From Dinghuibacter silviterrae (lineage in GTDB: Bacteria; Bacteroidota; Bacteroidia; Chitinophagales; Chitinophagaceae): 64,000 bases of DNA. The DNA is taken from the NCBI RefSeq assembly GCF_004366355.1, contig NZ_SODV01000001.1, positions 1,364,001-1,428,000 on the forward strand, in the 5' to 3' direction. Numbering within the stretch: position 1 is the first letter of the stretch; each line of letters begins with the position of its first letter. The notes under the pieces are model-generated. The model worked only from the letters and a program-made list of their open reading frames with translations. It was not told the DNA's origin and ran no database searches. The position numbers and the translations under genes are program-made. Positions 44,633 through 53,605 of the stretch are shown here, one piece after another.

Positions 44633-46599
44633 AAAGCCTACCTTTAAAGAAACACGCAACCTTGGCCAAAAGGTCCTTAAACAACGTAACCCTGGCGGGA
44701 CTGGTGATTGCATTGGGGATTATTTACGGCGATATTGGTACCTCCCCGCTTTATGTATTCAACGCGATCATCAACGGGCGCGTCATCAGTGAGGAGCTCA
44801 TCTTAGGTTCCCTGTCCTGCATCATCTGGACACTCACGCTACAAACCACCATCAAGTATGTGATCCTGACCCTGAAAGCGGACAACCGGGGGGAAGGGGG
44901 GATCTTTTCCTTGTATGCATTGGTGCGCAGACGTCGCAAGTGGCTGGTGTTTCCGGCGATGATCGGGGGCTCGGCGTTGCTGGCCGACGGGATGATCACA
45001 CCGCCCATATCGGTGACGTCCGCCGTGGAAGGGCTGCGCCAGATACCTCATTTCGCCGGGATCACCCAGACGTCTATCATGTACATCGTCCTGGTCATCC
45101 TGGCCATCCTGTTTTTCGCCCAGCAGTTCGGGACGATGAACATCGGGAAATTGTTCGGGCCCATCATGTTTATCTGGTTCGCAATGCTGGCGGTGGTGGG
45201 CTTGCCGCATATCGCGGATGACTGGGGTATTTTCAAAGCATTGTCTCCATCTTATGCGATCGTGCTGCTGACCAAATACCCGGGCGGGTTCTGGCTGCTG
45301 GGAGCGGTGTTTCTTTGTACCACCGGTGCGGAAGCCTTGTATTCGGACCTGGGGCACTGCGGGAGGGGCAACATCCGCATCTCCTGGATCTTTGTCAAGA
45401 CCTGTCTGATCCTGAACTACCTGGGTCAGGGAGCATACCTGCTCGCGCACCAGGGGACGGGAAACCCCTTTTTTGCGATCATGCCGGCCTGGTTCAGGAT
45501 CATCGGGATCGTGATCGCCACGATGGCGGCGATCATCGCCAGCCAGGCCCTGATTTCCGGATCTTTTACCCTGATCAGCGAAGCGATGCGGCTGAATCTT
45601 TGGCCGAAATTGAAAATCAACTATCCGACGGAAGAGCGGGGACAACTTTTTATCGCGGGAATCAATGCGCTGCTTTGGGTCGGGTGTTCGGGGATCGTCC
45701 TCTACTTCCGTTCCTCTTCGAATATGGAGGCCGCGTATGGCCTGGCCATCACCCTGTGTATGCTGGCCACCTCCATGTTGTTTGCCAACTTCCTGGTATC
45801 CCGGCGGGTGGCCAGGGGATGGATCTACCTGTATCTTTCGGTCTACCTGACCATAGAGTGTAGCTTTCTTTTTGCCAACCTCAAAAAGTTCCACCATGGA
45901 GGCTTTGTCACGCTGATTGTCGGCGGGCTTCTTTTCCTGGTCATGTATGTCTGGTTCCGTTCCCGAAAAATCAAAAACCGGTATGTGGAATTCGTGCAGC
46001 TGGAACACTACCTGCCCATGCTACAGGAATTGTCGAACGACATGACGGTGACGAAGTTTTCCACGCACCTGGTCTTTATGACGAGCGCGCTCAGTCCAAA
46101 GGAAATCGAGCACAAGATCATGTACTCCATCCTGAACCGGAAACCCAAACGTGCGGACATCTACTGGTTCGTCCACGTGGAGATCCTGGATGATCCTTAT
46201 ACCTGCGAATACGTGGTGTCCACCATCATCCCCAACGAGGTCATCCGGGTCGATTTCCGGTTTGGCTTCCGGGTAGAACAGCGCATCCAGCTCATGTTCC
46301 GGAAGGTGGTGGAGGACATGGTGCTGAACAAAGAGGTGAATATCGTGAGCCGGTACGAGTCGCTACAACGCAACAACGTGGTGGGCGATTTCCAGTTTGT
46401 CGTGTTGGAGAAATTTCTATCCCATGACAACGAACTCCCCTTTTGGGAACGCCTGATCATGAGGGCCTATTTCTATCTAAAGGAAATCTCGTTGTCCGAG
46501 GAAAGGGGGTTTGGACTCGACCCCACATACGTGACCGTGGAGAAATTTCCGCTCATCGTTTCCCCGGTATCGCAGTTGCGGTTGCACAGGGTCAATTGA
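44617..46599 (+). CDS. kup: Potassium transporter Kup
   Basis: Kup (660 aa) is a K+:H+ symporter of the inner membrane. About twelve transmembrane helices are predicted over residues 20-440, with the signature GIIYGDIGTSPLYVF (about 34-48) and DGMITPPISVTSAVEG (about 121-136), and a cytosolic C-terminal domain follows. The reading frame starts with TTG at 44617, inside the queA 3' end (16-nt overlap); there is no in-frame ATG nearby before the first conserved helix, so a TTG start is probable. It is translationally coupled with queA, though their functions are unrelated. Confidence 0.93.
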   Translation: MVQKIESLPLKKHATLAKRSLNNVTLAGLVIALGIIYGDIGTSPLYVFNAIINGRVISEELILGSLSCIIWTLTLQTTIKYVILTLKADNRGEGGIFSLYALVRRRRKWLVFPAMIGGSALLADGMITPPISVTSAVEGLRQIPHFAGITQTSIMYIVLVILAILFFAQQFGTMNIGKLFGPIMFIWFAMLAVVGLPHIADDWGIFKALSPSYAIVLLTKYPGGFWLLGAVFLCTTGAEALYSDLGHCGRGNIRISWIFVKTCLILNYLGQGAYLLAHQGTGNPFFAIMPAWFRIIGIVIATMAAIIASQALISGSFTLISEAMRLNLWPKLKINYPTEERGQLFIAGINALLWVGCSGIVLYFRSSSNMEAAYGLAITLCMLATSMLFANFLVSRRVARGWIYLYLSVYLTIECSFLFANLKKFHHGGFVTLIVGGLLFLVMYVWFRSRKIKNRYVEFVQLEHYLPMLQELSNDMTVTKFSTHLVFMTSALSPKEIEHKIMYSILNRKPKRADIYWFVHVEILDDPYTCEYVVSTIIPNEVIRVDFRFGFRVEQRIQLMFRKVVEDMVLNKEVNIVSRYESLQRNNVVGDFQFVVLEKFLSHDNELPFWERLIMRAYFYLKEISLSEERGFGLDPTYVTVEKFPLIVSPVSQLRLHRVN

Positions 46600-47383
46600 G
46601 GGGCGTACCCACCAGCTCCTTGTGGGCTTTGATGTGTTCGGCGGTCAGGTAATAATAGTTGTGCGGGAAATAGGTGGTGGGTCCGTAGGCATCGATCTTT
46701 CTCCATTTCCACCCTTCGAGGAAATAACATGCGTAGCCCAGGGGCTCCAGCATCCGGGCCATATCGGCACGGTCGGTCACGGCGTTGAGCTCGCACACGA
46801 TCATCGGGCGGTACCGGGCGACGGTGGGTTGCATTTTGGCAAAAAGACGCACTTCAAATCCCTCAACGTCGCATTTGATAAAATCGATCTTGGGAAGGTG
46901 GCCAAAAAGCTCGTTGGGGTCTTCGTTCCTTACCTGTTCGGTTTCGACGAAGTCGAAGGCGTCGCTTTTTTCGATGATCTTGGCGTAAGCAAAGCGTTTG
47001 CGCGCGCCCACCTGCGGAATGCCCATGGCGACGGTGCCTCCGTCTCCCCCGAGCGCCACCTTAAAAAGGCGAAGCGTGGGGTAGGCGTGACGCCGCATGT
47101 ATCGTTCGATCACGCTGTTGAACTTTGAAATCGGTTCCACGGCATAGACGGCACCTGTTTCACCGCTCAGACGGCAAAGCTCGAAACTGTAATACCCCAG
47201 GTGTGCACCTATATCAATACAGGTATCTCCCGGCCGGATGTATTCTTTCAGGAAGTAAACGTCCCGATAAAAAGACTTATTGAGCCAACCCAGCCGGAGA
47301 AAGCGCTGGAAGGAGGAACAAAGGGTCTGTAGATAACGCCGCTCACCCAGTACTTGTATCAATATGCCCTTGAGCCAGCTCAT
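46592..47383 (-). CDS. FkbM family methyltransferase
   Basis: The protein (263 aa) has the FkbM-type SAM-binding motif DTCIDIGAHLGYYSF (about 53-67), a VYAVEPISKF strand (about 78-87), and IDFIKCDVEGFEVRLF (about 167-182). FkbM-family enzymes methylate hydroxyls of sugars, peptides or polyketides. It is the second gene of a pair with the upstream TylF-like enzyme (4-nt overlap). It is convergent with kup, overlapping its tail by 8 nt. Substrate unknown; a cell-surface glycan is a reasonable guess. Confidence 0.9.
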   Translation of the reverse strand: MSWLKGILIQVLGERRYLQTLCSSFQRFLRLGWLNKSFYRDVYFLKEYIRPGDTCIDIGAHLGYYSFELCRLSGETGAVYAVEPISKFNSVIERYMRRHAYPTLRLFKVALGGDGGTVAMGIPQVGARKRFAYAKIIEKSDAFDFVETEQVRNEDPNELFGHLPKIDFIKCDVEGFEVRLFAKMQPTVARYRPMIVCELNAVTDRADMARMLEPLGYACYFLEGWKWRKIDAYGPTTYFPHNYYYLTAEHIKAHKELVGTPLN

Positions 47384-48123
47384 TTAATAACTTTGAAACA
47401 GGTCTGATAAAAATTGTTCACCGCGCCCAGCACCTCGTACTTGATGTAGTAACATTTTACGAATTCTGTCCAGGCGGCAAACTCGTGGTTGGGGACGTTA
47501 AACTCGTCGAACATGATGATGTCGCCGTTACGCAAGTACGGCGCCATGGCCGTCAGCGCGAAAAGGGTAGATGTATAGAGGTCGGCGTCCAAATGCAATA
47601 CACGGGTCACCGGTGCTTTCATAAAATGGTCCCGGTATTCCTCCAGGAAAGGGGGGACGGACTCCTGGAAAAGACCCTTGATAAACCGTGCCCTTTTGTC
47701 CTCCAGGGTGGGTGCGTCGTACGCCATGTCCCCTTTCTTATAAAAATGCCAGTTTTCGGGCAGGCCTTCAAAAGTGTCGAAACCGAAAAATGCAGAGTCG
47801 TTGTTTTTGCAGGCATTGAGCCACCACTTGAAAGAATAACCACCCGCGACGCCGAATTCGAAGTAGTGAATGGGTTTTTGCTCCAGACCTTCCTGCCGGA
47901 CGATGTACTCGTGCAATTTTACACGGTCTTCATAATTCCGAAAGGGCCGGTAGAAGTCGGAAAAAGCAATTTTACCGCTATGCTTGTTGATCCAGGAGGA
48001 GATGAGGGAGAAGTTTAGCAGGAAACGGAAAAGGTGACGAAAAGGCGCCAGAAGTAGCCCCACCCTTGACGCATAAGATAAATCCTTTATAAAAGTATTG
48101 GCCTTTTGAAACATTCTTTTCAT
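47380..48123 (-). CDS. TylF/MycF-like O-methyltransferase
   Basis: The protein (247 aa) is a class I SAM methyltransferase resembling TylF/MycF sugar O-methyltransferases: YFEFGVAGGYSFKWW (about 87-101), the FFGFDTFEGLPENW strand (about 112-125), LHLDADLYTSTLFAL (about 177-191, metal and substrate region) and DIIMFDEFNVPNHEF. The ATG at 48123 or 48114 could be used. Its 3' end overlaps the FkbM-type gene by 4 nt. A TACCTTTA word (48132-48139) six nt upstream resembles the -7 box. The pair is likely for a surface polysaccharide or natural product. Confidence 0.88.
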   Translation of the reverse strand: MKRMFQKANTFIKDLSYASRVGLLLAPFRHLFRFLLNFSLISSWINKHSGKIAFSDFYRPFRNYEDRVKLHEYIVRQEGLEQKPIHYFEFGVAGGYSFKWWLNACKNNDSAFFGFDTFEGLPENWHFYKKGDMAYDAPTLEDKRARFIKGLFQESVPPFLEEYRDHFMKAPVTRVLHLDADLYTSTLFALTAMAPYLRNGDIIMFDEFNVPNHEFAAWTEFVKCYYIKYEVLGAVNNFYQTCFKVIK

Positions 48124-48164
48124 GGGGGCTAAAGGTAAGGGTTGATTTTGAATTGTATAACAAA

Positions 48165-48187
48165 AAAGGGGGCCCGAGGCCCCCTTT
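48165..48187 (-). terminator. Intrinsic terminator of the DNRLRE lipoprotein gene
   Basis: A 10-bp perfect stem (48165-48174 with 48178-48187) closes a tiny CGA loop. On the minus strand it is followed by TTTGTTATA. It lies 22 nt past the gene end and just upstream of the TylF-like gene's start. Confidence 0.85.
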
Positions 48188-48209
48188 AATTATGCTTACT
48201 GATTGATAA

Positions 48210-49148
48210 TCACTTAATAGAGTAGGTGATGGTCAGACTCGGATGCCGGGTACTGTCGGAATACCGGCTGGAGCAGAAGATCCTGGAAATATAGGGTCCC
48301 GCTTCATTTTGCAGGGCCAATTGGAAACCATAGTTCGTACCGGTGGAGACCTGGTTGGATACGATGCCCGTGACATTGATCGAGGGCAGGTTAAGGAAGG
48401 GCAGTGCAGTAGCGGGGAGAAGCACCTGGTTGGTGTCGGTGACGCTGGGCTGTGTAGGCCAGGTCACGGTGGTGGCCACCCACGGAGAGGTCACTTGACG
48501 GATCACGATGGAGTCACCGGCACCGTAGTTGGCGTCGATCAGGTTCCCGTTCAACGGCGTCGTATCGGAATACAGGCTAAGGGTAGCGGTGAGGATGCTG
48601 GCCGTCGTAGGAATGCTACTCAGGTCGAAGGAAACCAGGCTGCGGATAATTGCCGGGTTGCCGTGTACTGTCCAATATTCGGCGTCGAATTCAGGGCTCA
48701 ACGGGTTGGTACCGAAGTCGGTATTTTGAGGCGTTCCCCAAAGGTCCACCTCGTTCGGATTGTCCGTGGGCTTCAGCGTGAGCGTGTATACCGTCGAGGA
48801 TTTGACCACGATGGTGTCCTCGGCACTTACGCTAAGACCGTCGCTGGAGGTTACCTGCAGTTTGAAGACATAGGTACCCGCGATCAGGTCGGAAATAGGC
48901 GTGGAAGCGCTGCTGGCGTTCGCCATGGTCGCCGTGTTGGGACCGGAAAGCTGGCTCCAGGTTTCCTGGGCAATGGTGTTGCCCCCTTTGGCCGTAACGA
49001 TGGCGTTGAGCGAAGCCGTGTCGGCCGGTAGTTGTACGGCCGGTGTCGGGATGATCGTGATCGTCGGGGGTAGCGGGATGGTCGTTTTCTTACAGTTTAC
49101 GAACATCAAAGCAGAACAAAGTGTGGCGCAAGTGATAAGCTTTTTCAT
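48210..49148 (-). CDS. Lipoprotein with PKD-like and DNRLRE domains
   Basis: The protein (312 aa) has a lipoprotein signal with Cys19 (MFVNC). It continues with an Ig/PKD-like domain (about residues 30-115, ending AEDTIVVKSSTVY) and a DNRLRE-type domain (about 120-310, with SLVSFDLSSIPTTASILTAT). Such domains occur in surface-exposed and secreted adhesins or hydrolase-associated proteins. It is probably anchored in the outer membrane. It stands alone between two divergent functional blocks; a terminator follows. The binding partner is unknown. Confidence 0.85.
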   Translation of the reverse strand: MKKLITCATLCSALMFVNCKKTTIPLPPTITIIPTPAVQLPADTASLNAIVTAKGGNTIAQETWSQLSGPNTATMANASSASTPISDLIAGTYVFKLQVTSSDGLSVSAEDTIVVKSSTVYTLTLKPTDNPNEVDLWGTPQNTDFGTNPLSPEFDAEYWTVHGNPAIIRSLVSFDLSSIPTTASILTATLSLYSDTTPLNGNLIDANYGAGDSIVIRQVTSPWVATTVTWPTQPSVTDTNQVLLPATALPFLNLPSINVTGIVSNQVSTGTNYGFQLALQNEAGPYISRIFCSSRYSDSTRHPSLTITYSIK

Positions 49149-49187
49149 CGGGGAGGTAAATTTGGGAATAAAAATAATAAAAAATCG

Positions 49188-50090
49188 TTATAACTCCAAA
49201 AGTTTGGTATCCTCCCCCACCTCCAGCCTGTATCGCCCGCCGATCTTCAGGGCATAATTTTCCCCTCCGTGACTGGTGGGGAAGCCAAAACAAACCGGAA
49301 ACCCGCACCCCTCCACCTTGTCCCGGATAAGCTCCTCTGCCGTTTGTCCAAAAGGAACTACAGTGTCTTTCAGGTCTGTAAACCCTCCTACGATCAGGCC
49401 GGCAAGGCCCTCTAGCTTCCCGCTCCGCACCAGTTGTATCAACATCCTATCGAGGTTGTACAGGTATTCGCCCACGTCCTCAATAAACAAGAGGAGACCG
49501 CGGGTATCCGGTTCCGACCGCGAACCTATCAAGTGGGCCAGAAGGGTAAGGTTGCCTCCTACCAGGACGCCTTCCGCCCGCCCGGCACGGTTAAAAGGAT
49601 GTGGGGCGCAGCGATAGGCCGCTTTCCCGCCGCCGAGCGCGGCCTTTAGCGTGGCGACCGAGGGACTGTCCGCCCCTTCCCCCTGAAAGGCTCCCGCCAT
49701 CGGGGCGTGTAAAGAAGCGATTTGATATACGGAGAAAAGATGGGCGTGGAGGACCGTGACGTCACTAAAGCCGATGACCCACTTCGGCGACCGGACAAAT
49801 GCACGGAAATCCAGCCGGTCGATGATGCGGCTGGTCCCGTATCCCCCCCGCCCGCAAAGGATCGCTTTAACGGACGGATCGTCCAGCATTTGCTGAAGGT
49901 CGTCCAGCCGTTCTTCGTCCGTGCCCGAGAAATAATGAAAGGCATGCCCCAGCGTCCGGCCGGCACGTACCCGGAAGCCCCAGCGCTCCAGGGTATCGAT
50001 ACAGTCCCGGGCCCTGGCCGCTTCCATTTGACCGGCGGGGCAAACGATCCCGATGGTGTCCCCGGGTTGCAGGTAAGGTGGTAGGGTCAT
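49188..50090 (-). CDS. LD-carboxypeptidase (peptidase family S66), cytoplasmic paralogue
   Basis: The protein (300 aa) belongs to peptidase S66, which removes the terminal D-Ala or amino acid from murein tetrapeptides for recycling. It shows the nucleophile Ser in IGFSDVTVLHAHL (about 107-119), the catalytic Glu in FIEDVGEYLYNLDRML and the C-terminal His in PTSHGGENYAL (about 272-282). There is no signal peptide. The ATG at 50090 overlaps the stop of the upstream paralogue by 4 nt (ATGA). Confidence 0.93.
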   Translation of the reverse strand: MTLPPYLQPGDTIGIVCPAGQMEAARARDCIDTLERWGFRVRAGRTLGHAFHYFSGTDEERLDDLQQMLDDPSVKAILCGRGGYGTSRIIDRLDFRAFVRSPKWVIGFSDVTVLHAHLFSVYQIASLHAPMAGAFQGEGADSPSVATLKAALGGGKAAYRCAPHPFNRAGRAEGVLVGGNLTLLAHLIGSRSEPDTRGLLLFIEDVGEYLYNLDRMLIQLVRSGKLEGLAGLIVGGFTDLKDTVVPFGQTAEELIRDKVEGCGFPVCFGFPTSHGGENYALKIGGRYRLEVGEDTKLLEL

Positions 50091-51169
50091 GCCAGGCTGG
50101 TTAAACGGACGCCATCCCGGGAAACCTCCAACTGGTGCACCTGCCCGCAGCGAAGGGCATAGTTGTCCTTCTGGTGCCCCACGGGAAAGTCAAAACAGAC
50201 GGGATAGGAAAAGTCCTTTGTGTGAAAGCTGATGATGTCATAATGGTTTTTGCCAAAAGGTTCCTTGGGATCGTCCATCATCCGGTTGAACCCGCCGACG
50301 ATCAGGCCCCGCAGGTGTTGCAGCTTACCCGTCCTCCGGAAATTCCAAAGCATGCGGTCCAGGTTGTAATAGTATTCTTCCACGTCCTCGATAAAAAGGA
50401 TCTTATCTTCCGTGGAGAAATCGGACGCCGTTCCCGCCAGGTTCTCCAGCGTCCGGAGGTTCCCCCCGATCAACTGCCCTTCGGTTTTCCCCTCCCGGTT
50501 GAGCGGGGAATAGGGCGCCATATAGCTCATCGTATCCCCCTTCAGGGTCTTACCGATCGAATCGATACAATCCCTGATGATCGGTTCCGCGGTCGCATAG
50601 ACATCGGGGAAGCTGTTGCACATCTTGCTGTGAATCGTCGCCACGCGGCAATTCCGGTGGACGTGCGCGTGGATGACGGTGACGTCGCTAAACCCGATGA
50701 GCCACTTCGGCGTGGCTTTGAACTGGGAAAAATTAAGGTTGTCGATGATCCGGACCATGCCGTATCCTCCTCTTGCAAAAAGAATCGCCTGGATACCTGG
50801 ATCGTCCAGCATGGCCTGCAGGTCCGCGGTGCGTTCCGCGTCCGTCCCCCCGAACATGCCGTCTTTTTTCCCAATGGTCTGCCCGAGACGGATCTGGTAG
50901 CCCCAATTGCTCAGGACGTCGATAGAGGGTTGTATCTCCTTGGGATCTATGGGGCCGGATCCGCAGACGATGCCGATGGTGTCGCCGGCTTTGAGGTAGG
51001 GCGGCAGCGCGACCGCTGCGGGTTCGCCCGCTGCGCCCGCGCCCGTCGCCCCTGTCGCTCGCGCGCCCCGCGCCACGTCGTCGCCCCGCGCTGCAGCGTC
51101 GGCCGGCCCCAGGGCAGAGAGCCCCGCGACAAGCGGCAGTAGGCTGCCCACGAATGTTTTCCTGTTCAT
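50087..51169 (-). CDS. LD-carboxypeptidase (peptidase family S66), secreted paralogue
   Basis: The protein (360 aa) is a second S66 enzyme with the same catalytic segments (IGFSDVTVIHAHVHR, FIEDVEEYYYNLDRMLW and PVGHQKDNYALR) as its downstream paralogue. Unlike it, it starts with a signal peptide (MNRKTFVGSLLPLVAGLSALGPADAA, cleaved near Ala25) and a Gly/Ala/Arg-rich region (about 26-52) before the catalytic domain. It would act in the periplasm. A TAATTTTA word lies 4 nt before its ATG. It is divergent from metG. Confidence 0.92.
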   Translation of the reverse strand: MNRKTFVGSLLPLVAGLSALGPADAAARGDDVARGARATGATGAGAAGEPAAVALPPYLKAGDTIGIVCGSGPIDPKEIQPSIDVLSNWGYQIRLGQTIGKKDGMFGGTDAERTADLQAMLDDPGIQAILFARGGYGMVRIIDNLNFSQFKATPKWLIGFSDVTVIHAHVHRNCRVATIHSKMCNSFPDVYATAEPIIRDCIDSIGKTLKGDTMSYMAPYSPLNREGKTEGQLIGGNLRTLENLAGTASDFSTEDKILFIEDVEEYYYNLDRMLWNFRRTGKLQHLRGLIVGGFNRMMDDPKEPFGKNHYDIISFHTKDFSYPVCFDFPVGHQKDNYALRCGQVHQLEVSRDGVRLTSLA

Positions 51170-51195
51170 GCCTTAAAATTAGGGGATACGCCCCA

Positions 51196-51227
51196 TTTGG
51201 GAGCCTGCCGCCTTTTGGGTAACTTTG
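51196..51227 (+). promoter_or_regulatory. metG promoter (-33 TTTG, -7 TAACTTTG)
   Basis: TTTG (51196-51199), a 20-nt spacer and TAACTTTG (51220-51227) form the best-defined Bacteroidota promoter in the window. The -7 box is followed by only CGC before the metG ATG at 51231, so the transcript should start at or next to the start codon. Confidence 0.72.
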
Positions 51228-51230
51228 CGC

Positions 51231-53453
51231 ATGTCTGAATTCAAGAGATATTTAGTAACGGCGGCCCTACCTTATGCCAACGGACCGGTTCATATCGGCC
51301 ACCTGGCCGGTTGTTATTTACCCGCGGATATCTATGTCCGCTACCAACGCGCCCGCAAGCAAGACATCAAGTTTATCTCCGGGAGCGACGAACACGGGGT
51401 ACCCATCACCATCCGGGCCATGAAAGAAGGCATCACGCCCCAACAGGTCGTGGACAAGTACAACGCGCTGATCAAAGACAGCTTTGCCCAGATGGGCATT
51501 TCCTTCGACATATATGCCAGGACGTCCAGCCCGGTTCACCACGAGACGGCCTCGGCCTTTTTCAAAAAACTCTACGACGACGGTCTTTTTGAGGAAAAGG
51601 AATCGGAGCAATACTATGACGAGGCGAAGAAAACGTTTCTGGCCGACCGCTACATCATTGGTACCTGCCCGGTTTGCGGCAACCCCAACGCCTATGGCGA
51701 CCAGTGCGAACGCTGTGGTACGTCCCTGAGTCCCGATCAGTTGATCAACCCCCGCAGCGCTTTGAGCGACGCCCCGCCGGTACGGCGGAAGACCAAACAC
51801 TGGTACTTCCCGCTGCAGCAGTACGAGCCCTGGCTCAAGGAATGGATTGTTGAAGGGAAAAAAGATACTTGGAAAAATAACGTCTACGGCCAGTGCAAAA
51901 GCTGGCTCGACAACGGCCTCCAGCCCCGCGCCATGACCCGCGACAGCAACTGGGGGATCAAGGTCCCCTTGCCGGGGGCCGAGGGTAAAGTATTGTATGT
52001 CTGGTTCGACGCGCCCATCGGCTACATCAGCGCCACCAAGGAACTCACGGACCAATGGGCGGACTACTGGTGCAAGGAAGACACCAAGCTGGTGCACTTC
52101 ATCGGTAAAGACAACATCGTTTTCCACTGCATTATTTTCCCGAGCATGCTCAAGGCGCACGGTGGATTTGTATTACCCGACAACGTGCCCGCCAACGAAT
52201 TCCTCAACATCGAAGGCGACAAAGTCTCCACCAGCCGCAACTGGGCGGTGTGGGTCGACGAATATCTCAAGGACTTCCCCGACCAGCAGGATATCCTGCG
52301 CTACGTCCTTTGCGCCAATGCCCCGGAGACCAAGGACAACGACTTTACCTGGAAGGACTTCCAGACGCGCAACAACAGCGAACTCGTCGACATTTTCGGG
52401 AATTTTATCAACCGGACGATGGTCCTGATGCACAAGCTTTGCGGCGGCAAGGTGCCCGCGCTCCACAGCGCCGACAACCTGGACAAAGCCACTCTCGATG
52501 CCTTTGCCACCACAAAGGCCCGGGTGGAAGAGGCGCTGGAAAGCTATCGTTTCCGCGACGCCCTTTTTGAAGTGATCGACCTGGCCCGCAAAGGGAACAA
52601 ATACCTCCAGGAAAAACAACCCTGGATCGTCGCCCGTGACCTCGAAAAAGACACCACCGCCCAGCAAAAGATTGACAACTGTCTCCACGTTTGTCTGCAA
52701 CTGATGGCCAACCTCGCCATCCTGGTCAACCCCTTCCTGCCCTTCACTGCAAAGAAGATGAGCCACATGATGAAGACCGTGGACAAGATGCTCGAATGGG
52801 AAAATGCCGGGAAAACGAAACTGCTGAGCGTGGGGTACACGCTCCGCGCTCCTGAGTTGCTGTTCCGCAAGATCGAGGACGCGGAGGTCGCCGCGCAGGT
52901 GGAGAAGCTCCGTGCCGGGTTGGTGAAACCTGCGGACGGCGTAGCCGTCGCTGGGGCCGCGCCCGCCGCAAGCAGCGCGCCCTCTGCCGCCGCCGCCAGT
53001 GCCGCCCCGGTGCCCGCGCCCGGCGTAACCGCTGCTGGCGCAGCCCCTGCAGCGACGCCCGCATCCGGCGGCGCCCCGTCCGCCGTCGCCTCGGCCCCTG
53101 CCGACGCGCCCCTCCCGGCCTTCAAGGACACGATCGTCTACGACGACTTCGCCAAGCTGGACCTGCGGGTCGGCCGGATCCTGACCGCGGAGAAGATGCC
53201 CAAATCGGACAAGCTGCTCCGCTTTACCGTCGACCTGGGGACGGAACAACGCACGATCCTGTCGGGGGTCGCCAAACACTTCTCACCGGAGAACCTGATC
53301 GGGCAGCAGGTCACCGTCGTCGCCAACCTCGCACCCCGGAAGATGATGGGGGTGGAGAGTCACGGCATGATCCTGATGGCGGAGGACCCCGCCGGGAAGC
53401 TCCACTTTATCAACCCGGAGACGCCGATCGTGCCGGGGAGCACCATTAGCTAG
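51231..53453 (+). CDS. metG: Methionine--tRNA ligase
   Basis: MetRS (740 aa) charges tRNA-Met. It shows the HIGHLAGCY motif (about 20-28), a zinc knot with four Cys in [18 protein letters not shown] (about 145-162), and the KMSKS-equivalent [10 protein letters not shown] (about 329-338). The C-terminus is a tRNA-binding EMAP-II-like domain (about 640-740) attached by a long Ala/Pro/Gly-rich linker (about 580-630). The ATG at 51231 begins the conserved N-terminus; a TTG at 51225 lies inside the -7 box. A strong terminator follows. Confidence 0.97.
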   Translation: MSEFKRYLVTAALPYANGPVHIGHLAGCYLPADIYVRYQRARKQDIKFISGSDEHGVPITIRAMKEGITPQQVVDKYNALIKDSFAQMGISFDIYARTSSPVHHETASAFFKKLYDDGLFEEKESEQYYDEAKKTFLADRYIIGTCPVCGNPNAYGDQCERCGTSLSPDQLINPRSALSDAPPVRRKTKHWYFPLQQYEPWLKEWIVEGKKDTWKNNVYGQCKSWLDNGLQPRAMTRDSNWGIKVPLPGAEGKVLYVWFDAPIGYISATKELTDQWADYWCKEDTKLVHFIGKDNIVFHCIIFPSMLKAHGGFVLPDNVPANEFLNIEGDKVSTSRNWAVWVDEYLKDFPDQQDILRYVLCANAPETKDNDFTWKDFQTRNNSELVDIFGNFINRTMVLMHKLCGGKVPALHSADNLDKATLDAFATTKARVEEALESYRFRDALFEVIDLARKGNKYLQEKQPWIVARDLEKDTTAQQKIDNCLHVCLQLMANLAILVNPFLPFTAKKMSHMMKTVDKMLEWENAGKTKLLSVGYTLRAPELLFRKIEDAEVAAQVEKLRAGLVKPADGVAVAGAAPAASSAPSAAAASAAPVPAPGVTAAGAAPAATPASGGAPSAVASAPADAPLPAFKDTIVYDDFAKLDLRVGRILTAEKMPKSDKLLRFTVDLGTEQRTILSGVAKHFSPENLIGQQVTVVANLAPRKMMGVESHGMILMAEDPAGKLHFINPETPIVPGSTIS

Positions 53454-53460
53454 AAGGGAG

Positions 53461-53497
53461 GCGAACGAGCGGTAGTCCCGCTCGTTCGCTTTTTTTT
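53461..53497 (+). terminator. Intrinsic terminator of metG
   Basis: A perfect 12-bp stem (53461-53472 with 53478-53489) closes the 5-nt loop TAGTC and is followed by eight T (53490-53497). It begins 7 nt past the metG stop. Confidence 0.93.
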
Positions 53498-53507
53498 ACC
53501 CAAAAAC

Positions 53508-53538
53508 TTGGGCTCAATAGAATTCTCTACTATTTTTG
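53508..53538 (+). promoter_or_regulatory. Promoter of the phosphate-uptake operon
   Basis: TTG (53508-53510), a 20-nt spacer and TATTTTTG (53531-53538) match the Bacteroidota promoter consensus. The transcript is predicted to start near 53542, about 63 nt before the porin ATG (53605). Confidence 0.7.
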
Positions 53539-53605
53539 TGGACTAAGCGACTGAAAAACAGTCGTCTTTTTTTTACCAATATTGTCTATAAAAATAGTGG
53601 ACTAA
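53538..53605 (+). repeat. Direct repeat GTGGACTAA in the phosphate operon leader
   Basis: GTGGACTAA occurs at 53538-53546 and 53597-53605, one before and one after the attenuator-like hairpin. The second copy overlaps the first base of the porin start codon. Confidence 0.6.
53548..53574 (+). terminator. Terminator-like hairpin in the leader of the phosphate operon
   Basis: CGACTG (53548-53553) pairs with CAGTCG (53559-53564) around AAAAA, then GTC and eight T (53567-53574). It lies between the promoter (53508-53538) and the porin ATG (53605), so transcription of the operon would have to pass it. This is the arrangement of an attenuator, although the stem is short. Confidence 0.6.
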
